Assembly: GCA_045805565.1 (NCBI GenBank)
Contig: JBJMKZ010000005.1
Location: forward strand, 1-51,026
Direction: 5' to 3'
DNA: 51,026 nucleotides
Source: DATAEY01 sp045805565
Lineage (GTDB): Bacteria > Actinomycetota > Thermoleophilia > Solirubrobacterales > Solirubrobacteraceae
The notes beneath the pieces were generated by a model. It had not been told where the DNA came from and ran no database searches. It worked only from the letters and a program-made list of their open reading frames with translations. Position numbers and translations under genes: made by a program. Numbering within the stretch: the first letter of the stretch is position 1; every line of letters starts with the position of its first letter. Positions 7,911 to 16,683 of the stretch are shown piece after piece.

Positions 7911-9173
7911 TCAGCCCCCGGGCAGGGGGCCGTGCTCGGCTTCGAAGGCCCGCTTGACGTCCGCGAAGCGCTCCAGCGCGCGCTCGAGGTCCCGCCTGTC
8001 GTGGGTCGCCATCACGCTGGTGCGCAGCAGCGCCCCACCCGGCGGCACGGCGGGATGCAGCGCGACGTTGACGTAGACGCCGGCGTCGTAGAGGGCCCGC
8101 CACAGCAGCGCCGCCTTCCAGTCGTCACCCACCAGGACCGCCACGATCGGGGTCGTCACCTCGCCTCCGTCGGGCAGCGGCGTCGGCTCGACCACGTGCA
8201 GGCCCAGCTCGCTCAGGCCCCGGTGGAGGTAGCGGGCGTTGTCGAGCACCCGGGCGAACAGCTGTGGCCCTTCCTCCGAGCGGCAGATCCGCACCGCGGC
8301 CAGCGCGGCCCCGACCGCCGCGGGGACCGCCGCGGCGGTGAACAGGAACGGCCGCGAGGCGATCTGGAGGTACTCGACCACGTCCGCCGGGCCCGCGATG
8401 AAGCCTCCGCAGGAGGCCAGGGACTTGGAGAACGTGCCCATCCTCAGGTCCACCCGGTCCTCGACCCCGAGCAGCTCGCTGGCGCCCACGCCGCGCTCGC
8501 CCAGCACGCCGCAGGCATGGGCCTCATCGACCATCAGGCGGGCGCCGAAGCGCTCGCAGAGGTCGCAGAGCGACGGCAGCGGCGCGATGTCGCCCTCCAT
8601 CGAGAAGACGCCGTCGACCACCACCAGGACGCCGCCCCCGTCGTCTGCGGCCCGCTGGAGGGTGTGCTCCAGGCGATCGATCCGGTTGTGGCGGAAGGGA
8701 CGCAGCTTGGCCCGCGAGAGGACCGCCCCGTCGAGGATCGAGGCGTGGTCCGCGGAGTCGACCACCACGGTGTCGCCCGGCTCCAGCAGGGTGCCGATCG
8801 CGCCTAGATTGGCCTGGTGGCCGGTCGTGAACACGATCGCCGCCTCCGTCCCCAACCAGGCCGCGAGCTGCGCCTCGAGCTCCAGGTGCAGGTCGATCGT
8901 GCCGTTGAGGAAGCGAGACCCGGTCAGCCCGGTGCCGTAGCGCTCCAGCGCGTCGCGGGCCGCCTGCTTGACGCGCTCGTCGCCGGTCAGGCCCAGGTAG
9001 TTGTTGGAGCCCAGCATGATGCGCTCCGCCCCCTCCATCCGCACGACCGGCCCGACGGCCGACTCCAGCGGTCGCCAGTAGGGCACGATGTCCGCCTCGC
9101 GCGCGGCGTGCAGCAGCTCCGCGCGCGGGTGGCCACGAACCTTGGCGAATACATCGGTGGCAACCTTGGCCAT
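7911..9173 (-). CDS. Alpha-oxoamine synthase, serine palmitoyltransferase-like
   Basis: 420-residue PLP enzyme of the family that condenses an amino acid with an acyl thioester (SPT, 8-amino-7-oxononanoate synthase, KBL). Seen: stacking H143 (DHAS), D216 and H219 in VDEAHA, PLP lysine K250 in GTFSKSLASCGGFIAG, and carboxylate-binding R384 (LLRTSVMATH). The segments YGTGLTGSRFLNGT and VDGVFSMEGD and the FSKS lysine motif resemble serine palmitoyltransferases more than KBL/BioF, whose lysine motif is usually LGKA-like and which have CGTQDSHK in place of LNGTIDLH. The start is only 15 nt from the divergent GNAT gene, which resembles bacterial ceramide synthase; that supports a sphingoid-base role. 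No biotin genes are nearby. Family certain, substrate inferred. Confidence 0.85.
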   Translation of the reverse strand: MAKVATDVFAKVRGHPRAELLHAAREADIVPYWRPLESAVGPVVRMEGAERIMLGSNNYLGLTGDERVKQAARDALERYGTGLTGSRFLNGTIDLHLELEAQLAAWLGTEAAIVFTTGHQANLGAIGTLLEPGDTVVVDSADHASILDGAVLSRAKLRPFRHNRIDRLEHTLQRAADDGGGVLVVVDGVFSMEGDIAPLPSLCDLCERFGARLMVDEAHACGVLGERGVGASELLGVEDRVDLRMGTFSKSLASCGGFIAGPADVVEYLQIASRPFLFTAAAVPAAVGAALAAVRICRSEEGPQLFARVLDNARYLHRGLSELGLHVVEPTPLPDGGEVTTPIVAVLVGDDWKAALLWRALYDAGVYVNVALHPAVPPGGALLRTSVMATHDRRDLERALERFADVKRAFEAEHGPLPGG

Positions 9174-9188
9174 GTAGGGTCCGCCGCC

Positions 9189-10310
9189 GTGAGCGTGGAC
9201 GTCGTACCCGTCACGTCGCGGCGGGAGCTGGGGGAGTTCATCGAGCTCCCGTTTCGCCTCCACTCTACCCGCCCCCATTGGATTCCCCCCCTGCGGCTGG
9301 AGCGAAGGCTGTTCCTCGACCGCAGGCGCAACGCGTTCTTCACCCACGGCGAGGCCGAGTACTTCCTCGCCCGGCGGGGCGGAAGCGTCGTGGGGCGCAT
9401 CAGCGCCCATATCGACCACTCCTTCAACGCCTACCACCGCAACGCCTGGGGGATGTTCGGCTTCCTGGAGCTCGAGGACGACCCCGAGGTCACCGACGCC
9501 CTGCTCGACACCGCCGCCGCCTGGCTGCGAGCTCGCGGCCGCGACCGAATGGTCGGGCCGATGGACTTCACGATGAACGACGAGAGCGGTGTCCTGGTCG
9601 AGGGGTTCGACCGCGACCCCATGATCAAGCAGCCCTGGCATCCTCCCCACTACCAGCGGTGCTGCGAGGAGTCCGGCCTGGAGAAGGCGATGGACCTGCT
9701 GATGTGGGAGCTGGAGATCGCCGACCGGGCCAAGGTCCTGCCGGTGATCTCCCAGCTGGCCGAGCAGGTCGAGCCCAGGCACGGGATCAAGGTGCGCAAG
9801 ATGTCGCGGCCGCGCCTGCGTCGCGAGCTCGACCGGTTCGCGGAGGTCTACAACGCCGCCTGGAGCGAGAATTGGGGGTTCTCGCCGTACACGAAGGCCG
9901 ACCTCGACTACCTGGCCCAGGAGATGCAGCTCGTCTTCGACCGCCACTGGTGCATGGTCGCCGAGAAGGACGGAGAGACGGTGGGGGTGGCGCTCACCTT
10001 TCCGGACATAAACCGGGTGCTCCGGGTCATGAACGGGCGGCTCCTGCCGCTCGGGTGGCTTCGGTTCCTGCGCGAGCGCCGGCGCATCGACCGTGTCCGG
10101 GTCGGGTTCCTCGGGGTCAAGCCCGAATACCGCCACACCGGGGTGGCGGCGCGCTTCTACGTCGAGCACTTCGACATGGCGGCGGTCAGGCCCCAGACCT
10201 GGGGGGAGACGGGCTGGATCCTGGAGACCAACGACGACATGAACCGCGGCATGGAGGCGATGGGCGGCCGGGTCGTCAAGCGCTTCCGGGTCTACTCGCG
10301 CCCGGTCTGA
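9189..10310 (+). CDS. GNAT-fold acyltransferase, bacterial ceramide synthase-like
   Basis: 373 residues with a GNAT core in the C-terminal half: FLGVKPEYRHTGVAARFY is the CoA-pyrophosphate loop (R-x-x-G-x-A form). The N-terminal half has strings such as VGRISAHIDHSFN and GMFGFLELEDDPEV, plus VGPMDFTMNDESGVLVEGF, which I recognise from the large 370-400-residue GNAT-like proteins that include the ceramide synthase described in Caulobacter. That enzyme N-acylates a sphingoid base. GTG 9189 is used because the divergent SPT-like gene starts 15 nt away on the other strand. Residue-level comparison was from memory, so the subfamily call is tentative; the superfamily call is firm. Confidence 0.72.
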   Translation: MSVDVVPVTSRRELGEFIELPFRLHSTRPHWIPPLRLERRLFLDRRRNAFFTHGEAEYFLARRGGSVVGRISAHIDHSFNAYHRNAWGMFGFLELEDDPEVTDALLDTAAAWLRARGRDRMVGPMDFTMNDESGVLVEGFDRDPMIKQPWHPPHYQRCCEESGLEKAMDLLMWELEIADRAKVLPVISQLAEQVEPRHGIKVRKMSRPRLRRELDRFAEVYNAAWSENWGFSPYTKADLDYLAQEMQLVFDRHWCMVAEKDGETVGVALTFPDINRVLRVMNGRLLPLGWLRFLRERRRIDRVRVGFLGVKPEYRHTGVAARFYVEHFDMAAVRPQTWGETGWILETNDDMNRGMEAMGGRVVKRFRVYSRPV

Positions 10311-10361
10311 GGCATCGGGCAGCCCCGGCGCCTGGCTCCGCGCCCGCGTCCGAAGCGGGAC

Positions 10362-10367
10362 TAGACT
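10362..10367 (+). promoter_or_regulatory. -10 element of a leaderless promoter (10375 gene)
   Basis: TAGACT lies 7 nt before GTG 10375; no Shine-Dalgarno is visible between them. Confidence 0.55.
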
Positions 10368-10374
10368 CCGGCGG

Positions 10375-10680
10375 GTGAACCAGCCGGAGGAGGAGTTCGA
10401 GGAGGTCACCGGGGTCGTCGAGCCCGACGGCCAGGCGCTACCGGTCGTGTCACCGCCTCGCGACGTCGATCGGGCGGGTCCGGTCGCGTCGCCCGCCGTC
10501 CAGGCGGCCGCCGCCGCCGCCACCGGCCTGATGGCCGGCGCCGTCACCGTGGCGGCGGTCCGCCGGATCCGAACGGGGTGGCGGCCCTCGGTGCGCCGTC
10601 CCCGCCGCTCGCGCCGGCCGGCCCAGATCCTGGCCAGCCGCTCATTCCTGGTCGACGTGCATCTGCTCGACCGGGGGTGA
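10375..10680 (+). CDS. Small single-pass membrane protein, unknown function
   Basis: 101 residues. An acidic N-terminus (PEEEFEEVTGVVEPDG) is followed by one Ala-rich hydrophobic helix (~40-62) and a strongly basic tail (RRPRRSRRPAQILASRSF). The arrangement predicts a single membrane anchor with a cytoplasmic, possibly nucleic-acid-touching basic tail, but no family is recognised. The leaderless promoter at 10362 supports the GTG start. The stop TGA overlaps the next GTG start, so it is coupled to the DNA glycosylase gene. Confidence 0.55.
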   Translation: MNQPEEEFEEVTGVVEPDGQALPVVSPPRDVDRAGPVASPAVQAAAAAATGLMAGAVTVAAVRRIRTGWRPSVRRPRRSRRPAQILASRSFLVDVHLLDRG

Positions 10681-11567
10681 CGGAGCTCTGCGTCGAGGTC
10701 CGGCCGCGGTGGCCGTTCCGGCTCCCGCGGTTCGGGGGACCCGACGGCGTGGCCCGGGTTCGCGGCGGCACCTTCACGCGCCTTCTGCACGTCGATCGGG
10801 AGCCGGTCCTCGCCTGGGCGCGCCAGCCGGCCCGCGACCGGGTGGTCCTGACGGCCCGCGCCGCGCGCCGGGATGCCGCGGAGCACGCCGTCGAGCGCCT
10901 GCGCTTCGCCCTCGGCGTGGACGACGACCTGCGCGAATTCCACGAGCGCTTTCGCTGGGACCCGCTCATCGGGCGGGCGGCGCGCTCGAATCCGTACCTG
11001 CGCACCCTGCGCCGTCCCGAGCCGTTCGAGGCGCTGGCGTGGGCGGTGTGCGAGCAGCTGATCGAGTTCGGGCGCGCGGCTGAGATCCAGCGGCGAATCG
11101 TGCGCCGGCTCGGGCGCCGGTGCCCCCGGACGGGCCTGCGCGACGTGCCCGAGGCATCGCGGCTCGCGGGGACCGCGCCGGCGCTGCTCGAGTCGCTGGG
11201 GCTGGCGGGCGGACGCGCCGTAGCCCTCGTCCGGGTCGCGCGCGAGGTGGCGGCCGGGCGGATCGATCTGCACTGCGCTGACCACGAGCGAGGCTGGCGG
11301 CGCCTGCGGACGATCCCGGGGATCGGGCGCTGGACGGTGGAGATGCTCGCGCTGCACGGCCAGGGTCGACTCGACCAGGTGCCGGCGGGCGACCTCAAGT
11401 ACCTCAAGCTCGTGGGGCGGATGCGCACCGGCAACCCGCTCTCACGCGCCGGCGAGGATGACGTCCGCGAGCTGTTCGCCCGCTATCACCCGTGGGCGGG
11501 CCTGGCGGCCGCGTACCTGTACTCCGGGCGCCGCGGCGGGTGGCCCGCGGGCGCCGTCGCGGCCTAG
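10677..11567 (+). CDS. AlkA-type DNA-3-methyladenine glycosylase (HhH-GPD)
   Basis: 296 residues. The C-terminal half carries the helix-hairpin-helix IPGIGRWTVEMLAL and the GPD motif VPAGDLKYLKLVG with catalytic Asp at residue 239. This enzyme class flips out and removes alkylated bases such as 3-methyladenine during base-excision repair. The N-terminal region (1-90) fits the AlkA-type N-terminal domain in size; the Ada methyltransferase domain is absent. GTG 10677 overlaps the stop of the preceding small gene (GTGA). An upstream in-frame start would push far into the preceding gene and is unlikely. Convergent with the thiamine transporter operon. Confidence 0.85.
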   Translation: MTELCVEVRPRWPFRLPRFGGPDGVARVRGGTFTRLLHVDREPVLAWARQPARDRVVLTARAARRDAAEHAVERLRFALGVDDDLREFHERFRWDPLIGRAARSNPYLRTLRRPEPFEALAWAVCEQLIEFGRAAEIQRRIVRRLGRRCPRTGLRDVPEASRLAGTAPALLESLGLAGGRAVALVRVAREVAAGRIDLHCADHERGWRRLRTIPGIGRWTVEMLALHGQGRLDQVPAGDLKYLKLVGRMRTGNPLSRAGEDDVRELFARYHPWAGLAAAYLYSGRRGGWPAGAVAA

Positions 11568-11595
11568 ATCCGGCGCGGCCCGGGCGAGGGGGTCG

Positions 11596-12606
11596 CTACA
11601 GGCCCTCTCCGGGCAGGAACTCGTTGGTGAACGCCCGGGCCGTGTTCGGCGGGGTCCTGATCAGCCGGTTGCGCAGCATCCAGGCGCCGTACGCCGCCCA
11701 CTGCCCCGGGTCCTGGTAGCCGAACGGCTTGCGGGGGTCGCTCGGGAAGAAGACGCGCAGCGTGGCGCGGACGCTGGCCAGCTGGAGGCGCGGATCCAGG
11801 TCGCGGTTGGCGCGCACCAGCTGGGCGACCGCCAGCCCGGGATCCCGGCGCGCCGAGTCATAGCCGACCGCCAGGGCGCGCATGAAGCGGCGGATGCGGC
11901 CGCCCCGCTCGCGGGCGTCCCGCTCTCGGGCGACCACGATCAGCTCGTCATAGGGGGGGACACCGGCACGATCGACCGGGATCACCACCGGGTTGCGGCG
12001 CTGCTGGGCGAGCTGGATCCCCTCGTAGTTCCAGAAGCCCCCCAGGGTCGCGTCCACCTTGCGCGACAGCATGGCGGGGACCAGGTTGAAGCCGACGTCG
12101 GTCTCGCGCACCGATGACGGATTGACCCGCGCATGCTGGAGGATGGTCCGCAGGTACGCCGACTGGTACGGGATGCCGGCGGTACCGACCCGCTTGCCGC
12201 CCAGGTCGGCCGGACGGCGGACGTGCTCGGGCGCCAGCGCGATCACCGAGGTGAGCGGTCGCTGGACGATCGCCCCCACCGACACCAGCTTCAGGCCGCG
12301 GTCACGGGCCAGGAGCAGCTCGGGCTCGTACGAGATGGCCAGGTCCGCCTTGCCGGCCGCCAGCAGCTTCAGCGGCGCCGCGGGGTCCGAGGGCGCCCGC
12401 GGGCGGACGTCGAGCCCCTCGTGGCGGAAGTCGCCGTCCGCCAGCCCGGCATAGATCCCCACGTGGTCGGCGTTGGGAAAGAAGTCGAGCACCAGGTTGA
12501 ACGGCTGGGCACGCGGCGGCGTCGTCGACTCCCGCTTGGTCCCGCACCCGACCGCCCCCAGCGCCAGCGTCGCTGCGGCGGTCGCCAGGGCGAGTCTCCT
12601 CGTCAC
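11596..12606 (-). CDS. thiY: Thiamine-precursor ABC transporter substrate-binding lipoprotein (NMT1/THI5-like)
   Basis: 336 residues. A lipoprotein signal peptide ends at the lipobox LGAVGC, so the mature protein is tethered outside the membrane. The body matches NMT1/THI5-like periplasmic proteins: FFPNADHVGIYAGLADGDF near the start, then a pocket region with DLAISYEPELLLARDRGL. ThiY-type proteins bind hydroxymethyl-aminopyrimidine compounds for thiamine salvage. That reading is reinforced by the TPP riboswitch heading the operon. GTG 12606 overlaps the stop of the permease gene (GTGA). The specific ligand (formyl-aminopyrimidine, HMP or thiamine) is inferred. Confidence 0.85.
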   Translation of the reverse strand: MTRRLALATAAATLALGAVGCGTKRESTTPPRAQPFNLVLDFFPNADHVGIYAGLADGDFRHEGLDVRPRAPSDPAAPLKLLAAGKADLAISYEPELLLARDRGLKLVSVGAIVQRPLTSVIALAPEHVRRPADLGGKRVGTAGIPYQSAYLRTILQHARVNPSSVRETDVGFNLVPAMLSRKVDATLGGFWNYEGIQLAQQRRNPVVIPVDRAGVPPYDELIVVARERDARERGGRIRRFMRALAVGYDSARRDPGLAVAQLVRANRDLDPRLQLASVRATLRVFFPSDPRKPFGYQDPGQWAAYGAWMLRNRLIRTPPNTARAFTNEFLPGEGL

Positions 12607-13352
12607 GTCGCCACCTCGTCGCCTCGGTGGGCCCACGGCAGCAGCCGCCGCTCGGCCAGCCTCAACACGGTGAACAGCGCGATCGCGAAGCCCGAAAGCA
12701 CCACCACGGCAGCGTAGGCCCGGGCGGTCTCGAACTGGGGAATCGCCTGCAGGATGAGGTGCCCGAGACCGTCGGACGACCCCGCCTGCTCGGCCAGGAC
12801 CGCCCCGATCACCGCGACCGCCACGGCAATCCGGGTCCCGCTGAACAATGCGGGCAGCGCGGCGGGAGCCTCGACCCGCCGGAAGGTCTGCAGCCGCGAG
12901 GCGTCGAGCGTGCGCATCAGCTTGCGCAGGTCGGGGTCTACCCCGGCCAGCCCGTCGAGGGTCGTCACCGTGACCGGGAAGAAGCACACCAGCCCGACGA
13001 TCGCCAGCTTGGGTGCGAGGTCGTAGCCGAGCCAGACGACCAGCAGCGGCGCGACGACCACGATCGGGATGGTCTGGGAGGCGACAAGCAGGGGATAGGC
13101 CGTGCGCCGCAGGGTCAGCGACAGGTGGATCGCCGCCGCGCAGGCGAGGCCGGCCGCCACTGCCACCGCGATGCCCAGGATCACCTCCGCCGCGGTGACC
13201 TCGAAGTTGTGCCACAGCAGCGTCCGGTCGTCATACAGGGCGGCCGCGACCTGGGTCGGCGCGGGGAGGAGGAAGTCGTCGATCCCGCTCAGCAGGGTGT
13301 ACGCCTCCCAGCCCACGAGGAGCAGGAGCGCCAGCGCGAGCGCCCGGGTCAC
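12603..13352 (-). CDS. thiX: Thiamine-precursor ABC transporter permease
   Basis: 249 residues of the SsuC/ThiX/TauC type permease family, with about six transmembrane helices. The cytoplasmic EAA loop, contacting the ATPase, is seen at MRTLDASRLQTFRRVEAPAA. It is flanked on both sides by 4-base start/stop overlaps (GTGA) with the ATPase gene upstream and the binding-protein gene downstream, so the three are one translationally coupled operon. Regulation is by the TPP riboswitch at 14119-14228. Confidence 0.85.
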   Translation of the reverse strand: MTRALALALLLLVGWEAYTLLSGIDDFLLPAPTQVAAALYDDRTLLWHNFEVTAAEVILGIAVAVAAGLACAAAIHLSLTLRRTAYPLLVASQTIPIVVVAPLLVVWLGYDLAPKLAIVGLVCFFPVTVTTLDGLAGVDPDLRKLMRTLDASRLQTFRRVEAPAALPALFSGTRIAVAVAVIGAVLAEQAGSSDGLGHLILQAIPQFETARAYAAVVVLSGFAIALFTVLRLAERRLLPWAHRGDEVAT

Positions 13353-14053
13353 GCCAGGCCCTCCAGCGCCCGCTCGCGCAGCCTCACCACCGCCACGTCG
13401 GTGCGGCTGCGTGGCCGGGCCAGATCGACCGCGAGCTCGGCCACGTTGCTGCCCGGCCGGGGCGACATCACGACCACCCGGTCCCCCAGAACGACCGCCT
13501 CCTCGACGTCGTGGGTGACCAGGACGACGGTCCGCGGCTCCCGGGCCAGGGCGTCGGCCAGCCAGGTCTGCATCTGGGCGCGGGTGAGGGCGTCGAGCGC
13601 CGCGAACGGCTCGTCGAGGGCCAGCACCGGCTTGCCCGACAGCAGCGTGCGCAAGAAGGCGACGCGCTGGCGCATGCCGCCCGAGAGCTCGTGAGGCATG
13701 GCGGGCTCGAACCCGCCCAGGCCCAGCTGCGCGAACAGCGGCCGGGCCCGGGCCCGGGCCTGCGCCCGGCTGGAGCCCGCCACCACCAGGGGCAGGGCCG
13801 CGTTGTCGAGGGCGCTCGACCACGGCAGCAGCAGATCCCGCTGGGGCATGTAGACCGCCGGATCCGTCTCGACGTGGCCCGCAGCCGGCCGTCGCAGGCC
13901 GCAGATCAGCTCCAGCAGCGTCGACTTCCCGCAGCCGCTCGGCCCTACCACGGTCACGATCTCCCGGGGCGCGGCGCGCAGCGACATCCCCGCCAGCGCC
14001 TCGACCGGACCGCGGCGAGAGCGATACGAGAAGCTCGCCGCGCGGACCAGCAC
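13349..14053 (-). CDS. thiZ: Thiamine-precursor ABC transporter ATPase
   Basis: 234 residues with the proposed start. Walker A GPSGCGKS (37-44), signature LSGGMRQR (from 123) and Walker B ALDEPFAALD (D147, E148) are intact; the family is that of SsuB/TauB/ThiZ ATPases. An in-frame ATG at 14137 is tempting, but it is the conserved ATG within the GGGTAATGCC element of the TPP riboswitch, and the following codons cross a 9-bp hairpin (14082-14105). I therefore place the start at GTG 14053, which begins exactly where the ABC domain begins (VLVRAASFSY). First gene of the thiZ-thiX-thiY operon. Confidence 0.82.
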   Translation of the reverse strand: MLVRAASFSYRSRRGPVEALAGMSLRAAPREIVTVVGPSGCGKSTLLELICGLRRPAAGHVETDPAVYMPQRDLLLPWSSALDNAALPLVVAGSSRAQARARARPLFAQLGLGGFEPAMPHELSGGMRQRVAFLRTLLSGKPVLALDEPFAALDALTRAQMQTWLADALAREPRTVVLVTHDVEEAVVLGDRVVVMSPRPGSNVAELAVDLARPRSRTDVAVVRLRERALEGLA

Positions 14054-14081
14054 CCCGCGGGCGGCGCGGCCCCCAACGATT

Positions 14082-14105
14082 CGAGGCTCCTGGACGGGAG
14101 CCTCG
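14082..14105 (-). terminator. Expression-platform hairpin of the TPP riboswitch
   Basis: CGAGGCTCC and GGAGCCTCG pair perfectly (9 bp) around a 6-nt loop, 16 nt downstream of the aptamer and 28 nt before the proposed GTG 14053. Only a weak AATCGTT follows, so either Rho-independent termination with a poor U-tract or control of ribosome access is possible. Confidence 0.6.
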
Positions 14106-14118
14106 GGACGGATTGTCG

Positions 14119-14228
14119 TCGCTCCCTTCGCGGGCATTACCCCACAGGTTCGAAGGGTCAGCGCCAGGCGGAACCTAGGTCCCCGGAGGCGCTATCTCAG
14201 CCGGCTCTGCCCGCCAGCCCCCCTGTTC
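14119..14228 (-). ncRNA. TPP riboswitch (THI element)
   Basis: Reading the minus strand, the conserved blocks appear in order: a GGGG-rich 5' arm, GGCTGAGA (CTGAGA at 14200-14195), a variable stem closed by AGCGCC/GGCGCT, then GACCCTTCGAACCTG (14159-14145), and finally GGGTAATGCCCGCGAAGGGA (14142-14123). These are the pyrimidine-sensing and pyrophosphate-sensing helices of the thiamine pyrophosphate aptamer. High TPP should shut off the downstream ABC transporter. The match to consensus is close enough that I regard it as near certain; exact boundaries are approximate. Confidence 0.95.
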
Positions 14229-14240
14229 GGTTGCCGAGCC

Positions 14241-14246
14241 ATCGTA
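14241..14246 (-). promoter_or_regulatory. Promoter of the TPP-riboswitch operon
   Basis: TACGAT on the minus strand would place the transcription start near 14234, just ahead of the aptamer. The -35 region (GCGGAG, 17 nt upstream) is poor. Confidence 0.5.
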
Positions 14247-14303
14247 GCGCAGCCCGCGCCGGGCTCCGCCGCACCTCGGCGGGCGGATCCCTGCGCGGTG
14301 GGC

Positions 14304-14324
14304 GGCCCGGTCGCTCGCCGGGCC
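14304..14324 (-). terminator. Hairpin after the vWA gene
   Basis: GGCCCGG and CCGGGCC pair over a 7-nt loop, 8 nt beyond the stop of the vWA gene. It separates that operon from the riboswitch operon transcribed in the same direction. Confidence 0.6.
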
Positions 14325-14331
14325 CGCACGG

Positions 14332-15735
14332 TCAGGCCCCGGACCCGACCACCGGCCGGGTCAGCGCCTTGACGAAGTCCTCGAGCTGGTTGGTGGTCCA
14401 GCATTCGAACGCCTCGCAGTAGCGCTCGTAGGCCGCGATCACCGAGTCGCCGTAGTTCCAGTACAGGCGCGGCTCCGGGTTGAGCCAGTAGGTGCGGCCG
14501 GCCCTCTCAGCGAGCGCGGCGAACAGGTCGTCCCGCGGGTCGCGTCCGTTGGTCCGCGCGTCGCCCAGCACGATCACGGTGGCGCGGGGATGGAGTTCGT
14601 CCTCCACCTGGGCGAGGAACTCGGACCAGACCCGGCCGTAGTCGGTGTAACCGGAGACGTCGGCCACCCCGGCGTCGCGGCCGATCGCCTCGGACACCGC
14701 CTTGAAGGATCGCTCGCGCTCGAAGATGTCCGTGACCTCGGAGATGCGCTCGATGAACACGAACGACCGCAGCTTGCGGAACGCGTCATGCAGGGCGTGC
14801 AGGACCGACAGGAAGAAGACCGAGGCGGACGTCACGCTGGTCGAGACGTCGCACAGCACGTAGATCTCGGGTCGCCGCGGGCGCAGGGGGCGGAACTTCA
14901 GCTTGACCGGAACCCCGCCGGTCTCCAGCGAGGCGCGCATGGTCCGGCGCACGTCGACGTGGGCGTGGCGCCGGCGCCCCCGCAGCTCGTGGCCCTGGGT
15001 CGCGAGGCGGCGCTTGAGCTGCGCGACGATGCGGTGCACCGCCGCGAGATCCTGCAGGGGGCCGGACGGGAGCGCGCGGTCGAGCTCGCTCAGCGGCCGG
15101 GCGGGCGGGAGCTTGCGGTTGCGCTCGATCATCGCGCGCTCGAGCTCGCGTCGCAGGTGCGCCTCGAAGGCCCGCAGCGCCTCGCGAGGCAGGCCCTCGC
15201 GGCGAGGGTCACCGGCCGGAAGGTCGGGCTGGGGCTCCGAGCGCATCCCCAGCGCCCGCCGGATCCGCTGGACGTCGACCCCGATCACGCCCGACCCCTC
15301 GGCCTGCCGGCCGAAGGCGGCTATGGCCAGCCGGGCGAGGTCGCGCATCGCCTCCTCCGAGCCGTCGCGCAGGGCGGCGGCGATCTGCTGGCGTAGGGTG
15401 TCGAGGTTGATCTGATCGCCGCCGTCGAGCCCGCCCTCCTCCCGCACCTCGTGCCGAACCGCCTCGCCCTCCGGGGCGCGGAAGAAGAAGCGGTCGAAGA
15501 TCAGCTCGAACACCCGCCGGTCCTCCTGCGACTTGGCCAGCGTCGCGGCCAGCGACTCGCGCACGTCGTCGCGCTCGGCCCACGGGACCTCCCGCAGCGC
15601 GGCGAAGGCGTCCAGCAACTCGGAGGTGCCGACCGCCAACCCCTCGCTGCGAAGCTCCTCGGCGAAGGCGAGAAGCTGGGCCGGCACCCCGGCGGCGCCG
15701 TCCCGGCCCTCGGCGCCCGGCGTCGTGGCGGCCAT
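14332..15735 (-). CDS. vWA-domain protein (CoxE-like), partner of MoxR ATPase
   Basis: 467 residues. The N-terminal half is helical, with FAEELRSEGLAVGTSELLDA resembling CoxE-type proteins. The C-terminal half is a von Willebrand A domain with the metal-ion motif D296-x-S298-x-S300 (CDVSTSVTSAS) and a later GYTDYGRVW segment. vWA proteins paired with MoxR AAA+ ATPases act as chaperone-like complexes that insert metals or activate partner proteins. The MoxR gene ends immediately before this ATG with no gap (stop 15736-15738, start 15735-15733). The client is unknown; no carbon-monoxide dehydrogenase genes are in the window. Confidence 0.85.
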   Translation of the reverse strand: MAATTPGAEGRDGAAGVPAQLLAFAEELRSEGLAVGTSELLDAFAALREVPWAERDDVRESLAATLAKSQEDRRVFELIFDRFFFRAPEGEAVRHEVREEGGLDGGDQINLDTLRQQIAAALRDGSEEAMRDLARLAIAAFGRQAEGSGVIGVDVQRIRRALGMRSEPQPDLPAGDPRREGLPREALRAFEAHLRRELERAMIERNRKLPPARPLSELDRALPSGPLQDLAAVHRIVAQLKRRLATQGHELRGRRRHAHVDVRRTMRASLETGGVPVKLKFRPLRPRRPEIYVLCDVSTSVTSASVFFLSVLHALHDAFRKLRSFVFIERISEVTDIFERERSFKAVSEAIGRDAGVADVSGYTDYGRVWSEFLAQVEDELHPRATVIVLGDARTNGRDPRDDLFAALAERAGRTYWLNPEPRLYWNYGDSVIAAYERYCEAFECWTTNQLEDFVKALTRPVVGSGA

Positions 15736-16650
<915 letters not shown>

Positions 16651-16668
16651 TATGCCCACCGGCTGGGG

Positions 16669-16674
16669 GATACT
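16669..16674 (+). promoter_or_regulatory. Probable -10 of the 16684 gene
   Basis: GATACT lies 9 nt before GTG 16684. The same TA dinucleotide region could serve the divergent MoxR gene on the other strand (AGTATC). Confidence 0.4.
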
Positions 16675-16683
16675 CGCTCCGTC

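Noticed and set aside
7911..11357. A continuous 1148-codon minus-strand frame
   Set aside because: Only its last 420 codons (from ATG 9173) encode a recognisable protein. The rest is antisense to the GNAT and AlkA genes and has the Arg/Pro/His-rich composition typical of shadow frames in GC-rich DNA.
14054..14137. ATG 14137 as start of the transporter ATPase
   Set aside because: The ATG belongs to the conserved TPP aptamer block and the following bases form a perfect hairpin; the ABC domain begins at GTG 14053.
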